A stretch of DNA of 64,000 nt from assembly GCF_026212465.1 (NCBI RefSeq), contig NC_080047.1:43310059-43374058 (forward strand). Reading direction: 5' to 3'. The number at the start of each line of letters is the position of its first letter. Position 1 is the stretch's first letter. The DNA is from Amaranthus tricolor (taxonomy: Eukaryota > Streptophyta > Magnoliopsida > Caryophyllales > Amaranthaceae). The notes under the pieces were generated by a model. The model was given only the letters and a program-made list of their open reading frames with translations, made no database searches and was not told the origin of the DNA. Shown in pieces: positions 26,854 through 36,713 of the stretch. Made by a program: the position numbers and the translations under genes.

Positions 26854-27800
26854 AGACTGAAGACATGAGAATCATGTTCATCAACTTATTGCTCTTGCAA
26901 GTCAAATACGACTGATTACTGTGCAGACGTTCACCCTACATGATATTGCATGACTTCATGCAACAACCGAAGGGGGAGACTTGTTGAGGGCCCCCTTAAG
27001 CTTCTTGCATAAATTTTAGAGGTTTCGGGGTGTTAGTATTGTGTTGCGATTGTATATTTTTTGCGCTTATTTTGACCGTTAACAAAGATCTTATGTGGGT
27101 GGATCGGGTTTAAATGTTGTCCCTTTGCCCATTGGCGATATTTTCTTCAAAGATGAGAAAATATCACATGATATCATGTAAATCTTATGATGTTGAGCAA
27201 AATGTTTCTTTGCTATCGGTGTGTTTTCTCCATCTCGTCTTCGTGTATATTCAATATATGGTGTACTTTTTTTAATAGGTAATACGGCAATCCTTTGAAT
27301 GGGAAGTATAAATCGCAAAGGAGCTGAGGATCCTTTGCACATCCCTTGTTTCCATGAACTATATGTTCACTCATAAATCTAAGTAATGGTTGCTTAATTG
27401 TGGTGGTTCATGTAAGTAAGAAGTTTTGAATCGCAATAGAACAATTTCAAATGAATTGGTGAATAAATTTATTGGCAAACTAATTTGTAGCAAATTGGAA
27501 ACCGCAAGAGTATAAGATTTGGTTTCTTTGAGAAAGGAGGAAAGATACTTTAATAGTTGTTGTGTTCGACGTAGCAGTTTAAGTAGATGTTAAATTTAAT
27601 GAACCAAAACACAACTTTATTAAAAATGTCACTGTTCGATAAAGTATTAGTTGAAAAGTCATTTAGTGATATAAGTAATTGTTTTCAGAATATTATAATA
27701 TGAAGAAGTCCAAAATCAAAAGTAGTACGATTTTCACTATATTTTCTTAATAGGTCTATAATTAAAAAAACTGCTACTAATTTTTTAATTATTAATTTAC
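26854..27800. other. 3' region and intergenic, no gene seen
   Basis: Probable 3' UTR of the O-fucosyltransferase gene followed by AT-rich sequence. Open frames such as 27091-27342 and 27685-27873 are not convincing. Confidence 0.5.
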
Positions 27801-27808
27801 ACAAATAA

Positions 27809-27925
27809 TGTAACACCCGAATTTCCTCCCTTCCTTCACGATTTTGGTTTCGTTTAAGGGGTTGGAAATTCACCCCTTAAACGAAACCAAAATCGTGAAG
27901 GAAGGGAGGAAATTCGGGTGTTACA
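27809..27925. repeat. Perfect 117-bp palindrome, TG..CA ends, 5-bp TSD
   Basis: The arms 27809-27862 and 27872-27925 are identical inverted repeats of 54 bp with no mismatch, around a 9-base loop (TGGAAATTC). The outer ends are TGTAACACCC and GGGTGTTACA. The same AATAA lies on both sides (27804-27808 and 27926-27930), so it looks like an inserted unit. TGTAACACCC is a frequent start of plant LTRs. One reading is two LTR 5' ends head to head. Another is a very small foldback MITE. The RNA would form a near-perfect hairpin. Confidence 0.85.
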
Positions 27926-28020
27926 AATAATTAAATACTAAATATGTATAACTGTAAATTTATAATTATAGAGTTAAACGACTTAAAAAGCTAACAATTA
28001 CCGACATATCTACTTTGCGC

Positions 28021-29033
28021 CAGTAAAGCATGGACACGCCACTCGACACACGTGTCGGACACGGACACGCGAAAATCCGTGTCCGACACGCCAAATAAAG
28101 TGTCCAATATTTTAATATTTTTCCGGACACGCGGACACGGCAAGGGCATGGAAGGGACACGACAAGGACACGTTTTTTTTAAAAAAAATAAAAAAATTGA
28201 AAACAGAGTACTGAACATGAGAACACTCGAATTCCCTCTCAATCTTGTTCTAATCTTTAATCTTAGTGTTAATCTTAACTTCTTAATCTTAGTGTGAAGC
28301 TTACATTCTGTTTTACGAGAAAGTGAAGCCTTGATGAAGGTACTTTTTTTTGGTTAAAAAATCTGTGTTCCGTTTCTTTCGCTTAGGGAGATGAGGAAAT
28401 TTTATTTAAAGAGAGAAAACATAAATGGTAGTCGAAAGAGAATGAGATTGGGAATCAAGATGCCCATTTTTGGATTTGGTATGTATTGGTTGGGGATGGG
28501 GATTGGGATTGGGATGGGGACTCATCACTTTGAAGTTGAATGATCAGTTGATCACTGAATATAAGTTAATTGTATTACATATTTCACGAAATTGAATATT
28601 ACAGACAGATGCAAAATCGTATTTATTTATTAATATTGATCAAATACGAGCCAAGTGAATTTTAGTTAGTCACAAGGCTCACAACTTTTGTGGATGAAAT
28701 TACTTTTGTAGGGGAGGATGATGATGGATGTCGTATGGATGATGTGTGATGATCAAATTTAAATTTACCTATTTATTTGGTTTTCTTTGATTTGATTTGT
28801 ATGACTATTTTTAAATACTCATGTTGTTTATTTGGTACTTATTTGAATTCTATGTGAGTTTTATGTTTTTAAAGTGTTTATTTACATATATCAAATGAAA
28901 GATTGTAACATTATTTTTAATTTGATATATTTATTATATTACCATTTTCGTGCCCCCGTGTCCGCCATTTTTAAGTTAGCGTTTTCCCGTACCCGTGTCG
29001 TGTCCGTGTCCGTGTTCGTTTTAGTGCAACTTA
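28021..29033. mobile_element. Mutator-like element, GTGTCCG family, second copy
   Basis: Both subterminal zones match the element at 5225-6103 in inverted orientation: the 28021-28170 side equals that element's right end, and the 28925-29033 side equals its left end, down to TTTTAGTGCAACTTA. It is flanked by CTTTGCGC at 28013-28020 and 29035-29042, 8 of 9 bases of a MULE-type duplication (ACTTTGCGC/GCTTTGCGC). The interior is unrelated to DUF1685 and shows no coding region. It includes a G-rich GGGATTGGGATTGGGATGG-type stretch near 28495-28520. Confidence 0.75.
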
Positions 29034-29042
29034 GCTTTGCGC

Positions 29043-30093
29043 TAGGGGTGTTAAAAACCGGATACCGGGTCGACCTGGTTTTTCGGATACTTAAAATTCT
29101 GATTCGGATCAGAAACCCGATACCCGGTTTTGTTAAAAACTTTTTTTTTTTCCTTATTTCTTTTAACATTTTTTTATATATAATTCAAATAGTAAATCTC
29201 TATAAACTAAAAGAATGGTGATGATTTGAAAGAGCAACACCTTGGCAACTACACAATCACCCTTTTAACTCCAAAGGGAAGACACAAAGATCAAATCCTC
29301 CATAGTTTGTACTTAATACTTTTTTGGTTTTTAATAGTTGCTATAAATTTATTTTCTAAACTTGATTATTGAAAGTTGTTCTATTATTGAAGTTCATTAT
29401 TCTTCATTGGAGCTTAAAAGATACAAGTACTAAAAATAAAGAATTGCAACTCAGAAAACAGCTCGCCCAAGCCTATTCGCCACTAAGACCAAACCTGATT
29501 GACTATGCGAACCAATGATCCGGTCAAGCTCGGATAAATTTTCACGGAAGTGGAATTTCCAGAAAACGTGCATCAAGAATCAGTAAGCCATGGATGTCCG
29601 TTTTCATCATGATGCGATCTTAAAATCAGATAGCAGCAAAATCTGAGGAAATAAAAATTAACACAAGCGATTGATAGTGCTGCTCCTCTAAAATGGGTTG
29701 GATCATCTATAAAAAAGGCGCAAACATCTTATACATGACAGGAACTACACTTCTACATCAAAAAATAGCACGATTTTATTGGAATTAGATTGAAGAAGAA
29801 GATTCAAGAAGAAGCAAGATGAGTAGATGACGGCCAGCAAGAATGAAGACGGGATTTCCAAAGGCCCAAGATAAACTTAGGGTTTTGAAAATAAAATAAA
29901 ATAAAATAAAAATCGGATACTGGCTTCCCGGTTTTCCGAAATTCGCGATCTGTATTCGATCCGAAAACCCGGTTTTAAAACCGCGTACCGGACCCGAATT
30001 ATCCGAATTTGGTAGATCGGATAATTTACCCGGTTTTAAAAATCAGATACCGGTTATTCCGGGTTTTTAAACTGGATATTTTTTAACACCCAT
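29043..30093. mobile_element. Mutator-like element with CCGGATACCGGG subterminal repeats
   Basis: The terminal inverted repeats are TAGGGGTGTTAAAAA at the left and the inverse of TTTTTTAACACCCAT at the right. They are flanked by an exact 9-bp duplication, GCTTTGCGC, at 29034-29042 and 30094-30102. Both ends are packed with ACCGGATACCGGG/CCCGGTTTT-type repeats over 100-190 bp. The 1,051-bp element has no transposase. Its middle (about 29230-29880) is less AT-rich and non-repetitive, possibly captured host sequence, but no protein was recognised. Confidence 0.75.
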
Positions 30094-30295
30094 GCTTTGC
30101 GCCAAACACACTTAATATTGGACTCCTAGGCGTGTGTTTCAAAGGCAAACGTACGTGACCATCTCCATTTCTTAACTTCCCACCTCCATTAATGCCTTGA
30201 TACTTGATTGTAGCTTGGTTTTACCTTCCCACCATTCATTCCCTATTCAAGGATTTTTTCAAGATATACTTCCTTATCCGTTTTTCATATTTCCC

Positions 30296-32053
30296 ATGGC
30301 TAAATACGTATCTTACATCGTCTCTCCCCTACGCCAAAACCCTAATTTATATTTCAGATACACAACAATGTCAATTGAATCTCAACAACAAGAACTGATT
30401 ACAAAAGTTGCTGAACAAGTTTCAAATATAATTCGGACCAAACCTAGATGGGAAAATACATTACAATCTCATTTTCCATCCTTCAATTTTTTTGACCCCA
30501 GGTTTTTTAACGAGGTACTCAAACTTCAAATCCATCCCTTTTTTTCTCTTCGTTTATTCAATTGGCTTGCATTAAATTCTGAATTTTCCCCTGATCCCAT
30601 TTCTTGTAACTATTTATTTAATGCCCTTTTAAAATCTACGTCTTCTGTTGCTGCAAAATCGATTCTTGATTATTCTCCTCAATTAAACCCTGACCCAAAA
30701 TGTTTAGAATCTTTAATTTGTTGTTTGTGTAGAGATGGTTTTGTTAATGAAACTGTTGATTTATTTGCAAAGTTGAGATCTCTGGGGTTTTCCCCATCAA
30801 TTGAAACTTGGCATTGTGCTTTTTTAGTGGCAATTAAAATTAAGAGGACTGATATAGTTTGGGGTTTGTATAGTGAGATGATGAATTGTGGGGTTTCTCC
30901 TGATGTTAAGATTGCTGGGTATTTAATTCAAGCTTGTTGTATTGATAAAAACGTTGAAAGAGGGTACGAGCTTTTTAGACAAATTTGGGATGGTGGAGTT
31001 GCTCCTGATAGATTTGCTTTCACTAGATTGATTAGTGGGTTTTCGTTGGAGGGGCGATACGATAAGGTTTCGGAGCTTTTGCATTTAATGATAGAGAGGA
31101 ATTGTATGCCTGATGTATATACTTATCAAGGAGTAGTTTATGGTCTTTGCAAGAATAAGAGAGTGGAAGAAGGGCTTAGGATTTTTAATGAACTTAAGGC
31201 TAGAGGGTATGCTCCAAATACGGTTATGTATACAACAATTATTCATGGACTTTGTAGGATGAAGAGGATTAATGAAGCTAGGATGTTGTGGTTGGAAATG
31301 AAAGAAAAGGGTTTGATTCCTAATGAGTATACTTATAACGTGCTTATTCATGCGTATTGTCGAATCTATGAAGTCGAGGAAGCTTTGAAGTTGAAAAACG
31401 AGATGTGTGATCAAGGTTTTAAGCTCAATACTATGCTTTATAATACCTTGATTGCGGGATTGTGTAAGAACAATAGGACCAAGGAAGCTTGTGAATCGTT
31501 TGAACAAATGCCTCGGGATAATGTTGCGCGTGATTTAGCCACATACAACTCGTTGATCCTTGGCCTTTGTAGAGAAGGAGAGTTGTCTAGGGGTCAGGTG
31601 CTCTTTGAAGAGCTATTAGCTGTGGGTTTGCATCCCTCGAATCAATCATATTCTCCATTTATTGAACAACTTTGTCGAATTGGAAAAACGCATCAAGCGT
31701 TAGAGCTTCTGACCGATATGATGAACAAGGGTGTCGAGCCTTCACAATACGACCTCGAGTGTATCATAGATGGATTGTGCAGGGAAAGATTACTGACTGA
31801 AGCGGTGCATTGGTTGTCTGAGATGCTGGATAGTAAGCGTATTCCAAGGTGGAGTCTCTGCATGATGCTAATTGAAAGCCTTGTGCAGGAAGATGAGCTC
31901 GACGCTGCTCTTGTTGTTCTTGACTTAATCGTACCGGTAGGCTTTAGGCTTGAGCTTAAGACAAGTTTATGTTGGTCTCTTGTTATCAAACTTTGTAGTT
32001 CTAATTCAAACCGTGTCGAAATGCTACTGCAAGATATCATATCCAATGGATAA
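30296..32053 (+). CDS. P-class pentatricopeptide repeat protein
   Basis: A single uninterrupted exon encodes 585 residues from the ATG at 30296 (an upstream in-frame ATG at 30197 and a downstream one at 30368 are alternatives). The 30296 start gives a basic, Ser/Tyr-containing N-terminus (MAKYVSYIVSPLRQNPNLYF) that fits an organelle, probably mitochondrial, targeting peptide. From about residue 150 onward come around ten or more 35-residue PPR units of P type, such as PDVYTYQGVVYGLCKNKRVE, PNTVMYTTIIHGLCRMKR and PNEYTYNVLIHAYCRIYEVE. No E or DYW domain follows, so RNA processing or stability rather than C-to-U editing is expected. The N-terminal TKPRWENTLQSHFPSFNFFDP block resembles At5g18950-type PPR proteins, a recollection and not a search result. 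The gene lies 194 bases downstream of the MULE at 29043-30093, so that element bounds its promoter. Confidence 0.92.
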   Translation: MAKYVSYIVSPLRQNPNLYFRYTTMSIESQQQELITKVAEQVSNIIRTKPRWENTLQSHFPSFNFFDPRFFNEVLKLQIHPFFSLRLFNWLALNSEFSPDPISCNYLFNALLKSTSSVAAKSILDYSPQLNPDPKCLESLICCLCRDGFVNETVDLFAKLRSLGFSPSIETWHCAFLVAIKIKRTDIVWGLYSEMMNCGVSPDVKIAGYLIQACCIDKNVERGYELFRQIWDGGVAPDRFAFTRLISGFSLEGRYDKVSELLHLMIERNCMPDVYTYQGVVYGLCKNKRVEEGLRIFNELKARGYAPNTVMYTTIIHGLCRMKRINEARMLWLEMKEKGLIPNEYTYNVLIHAYCRIYEVEEALKLKNEMCDQGFKLNTMLYNTLIAGLCKNNRTKEACESFEQMPRDNVARDLATYNSLILGLCREGELSRGQVLFEELLAVGLHPSNQSYSPFIEQLCRIGKTHQALELLTDMMNKGVEPSQYDLECIIDGLCRERLLTEAVHWLSEMLDSKRIPRWSLCMMLIESLVQEDELDAALVVLDLIVPVGFRLELKTSLCWSLVIKLCSSNSNRVEMLLQDIISNG

Positions 32054-34037
32054 GTTTCCTTGCTATTGAATGCATTTCATATTGATGTCCAATTGTTTAT
32101 TTTACCCTTTGGTTAGATTTTTTTTAGACATGGTTGTCAATAAATTGCGCTACTACGCGAGACAATCAATTGTAAAATTCCAATTTTGTAATAACATTTT
32201 CGGCACAACTTTTAATTTTTCTGTTTTTTTTTTATTCAGCGTAGGCCAGAGAACCCTATACAAAGGGAAAGGTATTAGAATTTCGGATTATTGGGTGTTC
32301 AATAACAAGTGATACAACAATAAATTGGAAGATTAGGGCTTTGAGAATATGCAAAAACAAGTTGGTTGTAATTGTTTTTTTATTTTCTTTAATAAAATGA
32401 TCAAATTTCATATAAATAAAAGTTCTAAAAATTTATTATTACCAATCATCTTAATTTATAACTCTTTTAAGTAGGAAGTACAAGTAATCAAATAAATCAT
32501 TGACATAACAAATATAGAAAAACTGAAGTTGTGTCATGCACACAACCGATTTTTATATTTTGAGATTAGTACTTAACACACTTTTATTATTTTCATGTCT
32601 ATTACAACAATGAAGAGATGTTGAAAGTCTAAAAGCTAGAATGATTTCCTTCCAATGAAGGTACGATTTACGAATTCGGGATGGAGTTAACTCCATCCCG
32701 CTTTTATTCTCTACAGATACTTGATAGCCTCAATCAGTAACAGAAACAAGTTTGTTCTTCCATATCAGTGTCAAAAAACTATTCGATCATGTACGCAGCC
32801 AGTTACCAGAATTGTTAACATATCAACATGGAGCTAATGACACGGATGCTCGACAACTCTACTGATTGCGGCCGAGGTGTTTCGGAGGCTAATTTGATGA
32901 TTTAGTATCTGGTAAAACTGCTTCAAAACCGACTGCACACATGTGCTCTACTATTAATAGCATCATGCGGGATTATGCAAGAAAAAAGATATGTCGATTG
33001 TCAACCACGCCGATTTTCTAGTAGTATCTTTCATCGTATCACAAATGAACTTATTGCAGAACAGACACCAAAACGCCCTGCCTCAAAGGTTAGCTGCAAA
33101 AGCCACTGCAGGTCAACCACAGAAACATTTCCATGTTAATGAGCATCTCAATTTGAAAGAGAGATGGTAATAACTCGAAAATGCAAATAAATTGAAGGAG
33201 AGATAGTTGGTAATTAACTAGAAAATGTTAACAAGACACTCAACACTTCACCAAATTTCCAACAAAAACACAGGTTGGATTTGGATCGGGTTGGGTTTTT
33301 AGGATAGAGTAAAAAATTGATAGGTGTAACGAGAAATACATAGCTCATAGGCAAAAAGATAGTAGAGTAGGTGCAGAACAACAAGCTTAGCAATTGTATT
33401 TTGCTCTATTGTTTTTTATGTGGATGTTTTTGGGTTTTTCGACAGCAGTTCACGAACTTTTACCGTCAATTCATCTATCATTTGTCCATACCTTGAGCCT
33501 AACCATTCGGAAGAATCAAACCAAAAGTTTCAAAATATTTGGAGTTCCAACTTCTTTTACATTCCATTTTATTCCATTTAATTAATTCAATACCCTTTGT
33601 AATAAGAAATGTACATGATTTAATGAGTCATTTTAACAAAGTCCATTATAATCCGAAATCTTAAACTATAAATCTTTGTTTTATCAAGTAAGTGAAAAAG
33701 TTTCTAACAAAATGCAAAATTATGATACCCTGTTGATTATGAAGATCTATCCAGAATCTGAATCGAGATCAGTCAAGATTTTGGCCTAAAGAGATAGGTA
33801 CAATGGACAAATAAATCAGTGGATATTAAAAATGACAGCAACACATTTAGCCTAAACACATTCATCATCATGACAAACCAGGGTCACATGATTTGCTGAT
33901 TGACGTACGAATCGCGAATCGGAAATAGTAAATTATGGTGGGTTTTAGGCTATTTTTGAACCACTTTGAGCGAATCATGTTTTGCAACCAGTAAGACTCT
34001 AGGCTCAAAAATGGCTAAAATCACAAGTTCACATTGA
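32054..34037. other. Intergenic, no gene seen
   Basis: The PPR 3' UTR and about 1.9 kb of non-coding sequence. A 24-bp palindrome is at 32677-32700. The stretch 32640-33250 is less AT-rich than its surroundings but no exon was recognised on either strand. Confidence 0.5.
32677..32700. repeat. 24-bp perfect palindrome
   Basis: CGGGATGGAGTT followed directly by its exact complement in reverse. It has no loop and is followed by a T-rich stretch. It may be a hairpin or a dyad site, and its function is unknown. Confidence 0.7.
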
Positions 34038-34046
34038 TAAAATAAA

Positions 34047-35117
34047 AGAAAATTAGCTCAAAATAATCCCAACTATCGCTCGTTGGCCATAAATAATCCC
34101 CACTATTGATTATTTTTAAATAATTCCAACTTTGACCTGAATTTGTTCAATACATACACTACAACTTGGTAACCTAGGATAACAAATTACCTCCATTTAA
34201 AAAAAAAAGAAAAATATAAATAAATAAATAAAGGAAAAAAAAAGTAAAAATACTTCTTCACACCCCAACCCTCCTCCTCCACCACCAACCGGCCACCCCA
34301 CCACCAGCCAGCCTCCCACAGCCACGCCACCATCGAACACCGGCCTACAATCACCCATTCATTGGCCTGCAACCACCATCGAACACCAATAAAGGAAAAA
34401 AAAAAAAGAAAAAACCCTCACCACCAAGGCACCACCATCTTCATCGGCCTGCAACCACAACAGCACCCCATTCGACCACCATCTTCGTCGACCATCCTTC
34501 AAAGTGCATCACCACCAATTTCCGGCACCCACCTCCGATTGCACCACCATAGTCCCAATTGATTAGCCACCTCAAGCACCACCTCAATCCCAAAATCAAT
34601 TGAAATTAATAAACCAAACCCACACCCATGTTCTTTTGGCTGCAAAACAGGTGGGGGTTGGGTTGATTTCGAGTGGTGGTGGAGATTTGGACTGTGAGGG
34701 ATGTAAATGGTGGTGGTCGCGGTGGGGTGGTGGTGCCTGGGTGGTGAGGGTTTTTTCTTTTTTTTTTCCTTTATTGGTGTTCGAATGGTGGGAGAGGAGG
34801 GGGTTGTGGGAGGCTGTTGCTGGCGTGGCCGGTATTCGATGGTGGCGGCTATTGCTGGCGTGGCTGTGGGAGGCTAGCTGGTGGTGGGGTGGCCGGTTGG
34901 TGGTGGAGGATAATTGGAGTGTGAAGAAGTTTTTTTACCTTTTTTTTCCTTTATTTATTTTTTAATTTTTCTTTTTTTTTTTTAAATGGAGGTAACCTGC
35001 TATCCAAGGTTACCAAGTTGTAGTGTATGCCTTGTTGGGATTATTTAAAAATAATCGATAGTGGAGATTATTTATGGCCAATGAGCGATAGTTGCGATTA
35101 TTTCAAGCTAATTTTCC
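34047..35117. mobile_element. Mutator-like element with ~260-bp inverted repeats
   Basis: It is flanked by an exact 9-bp duplication, TAAAATAAA, at 34038-34046 and 35118-35126. Left arm 34047-about 34315 and right arm about 34860-35117 are inverted copies: AGAAAATTAGCTCAAAATAAT at the left against GGAAAATTAGCTTGAAATAAT read inverted from the right. The arms include a GT-rich/CA-rich low-complexity part, with CCACCACCAACCGGCCACCC mirrored as GGGTGGCCGGTTGGTGGTGG. No transposase is present. The GGTGG-rich open frames inside (for example 34600-34965) are low-complexity artefacts. It lies just past the 3' end of the PORR gene. Confidence 0.85.
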
Positions 35118-35212
35118 TAAAATAAACAGGAAAAAAGAAACACATACCCCCAGCTGCCCTCTCATCATAAATCTCTATCTGCAATACTGAAAATCAAAGA
35201 GGTAGAATCTTG

Positions 35213-36406
35213 TCACTTGCCTTCATCTTGCATAACAGCAGCCTCATTCACCATCTTGGGTGGCACAGTTAACATCCCACGGCGTTCCATCATAACCAAA
35301 TGAAGGAGCTTCATTCGAGCCTCATAAACAGGATTTGGATTGATCAATCGTCCCCTTTCGTAAGCTTCTCTCAGAAAAACCGTGTGCCTCTTCCCTTTTG
35401 TGGACAAATAAAATATCCCAGGGTAGTCCAGAAATAGGTCTCTAATATTCAAATCAATCCCAAACCACTTCCTAAAATGACTTATCTTCTCCACTTCCAC
35501 CATCTTCTCCACAGTCAAACTCATGAATTCGTGAACAATGGCAACTGCTCGTTTCTCCAACGCCTGCATTCCAATTTTTGATCTTCTTTTGTCCCAAAAT
35601 TCTTCATATGGACCAATATAAGGTAATTTCTGCCATTCTTTAACCTTTTGCTTAAAAGACTTCCGCAATCTCATACCTGGAGGAAATCCTTGCTTAAAGC
35701 TATATCGAATATCCATTCTATCAACCTTTGTATCCTCATTACAACACTCCAAAACTCGCCAATCCTCAACCGCAGCAGTAAAATGACCACTAGGGTAGCT
35801 AGGGATAAGTTTCAAAACATGGGTATTAGGCTCATTCCCATCACAAAGCGAAAACAGCTCCAAATTTCGGGCAATCACAGACTCCTCAAAATCATCAGGA
35901 AGACCTAACTCCCTCCACACCTTAAAGATTGCTCGTAATGGCAATGACTTAGATTTCGACATTGAAAGAATCCGAACTAAACGTTCTACAACTAATGGCA
36001 AAGACTCCTTAATAGCATCAGCCTCAAGCTGGGAAACTTCAAACACCTTATCAGTTAATTTACAAAAAGGGGTAGACTTTGTGGGATCATGGAATTTCAC
36101 AAAAATGTGAGGGTATTTACGAAGAAACGACGGAGCGCCCCGATTAAGATGGAGCTTTTGGGAGAGCCTAGATAAGAAATCTATTGATACACAAGGTGGG
36201 GTTTTGTTAGGGTTTGCAAGAATCAGGTCATGAATTGCAATAACTTTAACAAGGTTCTTATAATGGTCCATATATTTCTCAAATGTTGGGTCTCTAGCCC
36301 TAGATGCAACATGATGTACAGAAGAAATTGATCTTATAATTGATGTAGATCCCCAAAAAGCAGCAATTCCAGGCTTAAACATGAATTTGAACAACCCAAT
36401 TGCCAT
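35213..36406 (-). CDS. PORR-domain organelle RNA-binding protein
   Basis: An intronless 397-residue ORF. The N-terminus (MAIGLFKFMFKPGIAAFWGS ... SIIRSISSVHHVASRARDPTFEKYMDHYKNLVKVI) is a mitochondrial/plastid-type presequence leading into the plant organelle RNA recognition (PORR, formerly DUF860) domain, about residues 35-365. Recognisable blocks are SFLRKYPHIFVKFHDPTKSTPFCKL, LPLRAIFKVWRELGLPDDFE, FSLCDGNEPNTHVLKL, ISHFRKWFGIDLNIRDLFLDYPGIFYLSTKGKRHTVFLREAY and GRLINPNPVYEARMKLLHLVM. Known PORR proteins bind RNA and promote group II intron splicing in plastids or mitochondria. The specific target here cannot be read from sequence. The ORF is complete. Its first 71 codons and 307 bp of upstream sequence are repeated beyond a hAT-like insertion (38449-38970), so this gene is now cut off from its ancestral distal promoter. 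Confidence 0.92.
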   Translation of the reverse strand: MAIGLFKFMFKPGIAAFWGSTSIIRSISSVHHVASRARDPTFEKYMDHYKNLVKVIAIHDLILANPNKTPPCVSIDFLSRLSQKLHLNRGAPSFLRKYPHIFVKFHDPTKSTPFCKLTDKVFEVSQLEADAIKESLPLVVERLVRILSMSKSKSLPLRAIFKVWRELGLPDDFEESVIARNLELFSLCDGNEPNTHVLKLIPSYPSGHFTAAVEDWRVLECCNEDTKVDRMDIRYSFKQGFPPGMRLRKSFKQKVKEWQKLPYIGPYEEFWDKRRSKIGMQALEKRAVAIVHEFMSLTVEKMVEVEKISHFRKWFGIDLNIRDLFLDYPGIFYLSTKGKRHTVFLREAYERGRLINPNPVYEARMKLLHLVMMERRGMLTVPPKMVNEAAVMQDEGK

Positions 36407-36713
36407 TTAGATAGAAAGCACAAATAAGTATAGAATACAATTTCTAGAACATGAACTGCAAGAAAATCAATAAAAGGGTAAGATTGAAACCCTAGGAAAA
36501 TGCCAAAGCCCTATATCCCGATTCCCAACACAAATCTGAATTAATTATCAAAAGAACAGAACTTTGTTAAGAGATAGGGATTCAAATATAATGCAAATTT
36601 GCAACCCACTAAAAATACGATTGGCTGTAACTCAAAATCATCAACGCAACCCACTAAAAAGGCAAATTTAAATGGAAAATTGGAAAACGAGAGAATTGAC
36701 AGTCATAGCCATC
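36192..36713. repeat. 522-bp direct repeat, copy D1
   Basis: It covers the first 71 codons of the PORR gene and 307 bp upstream of its ATG. It is matched base for base, apart from scattered substitutions and with no length change, by 38449-38970. The right end abuts the hAT-like element directly. Confidence 0.95.

Noticed and set aside
34600..34965. GGW-rich 121-codon open frame
   Set aside because: Lies in the low-complexity arms of the long-TIR element and has no family motif.
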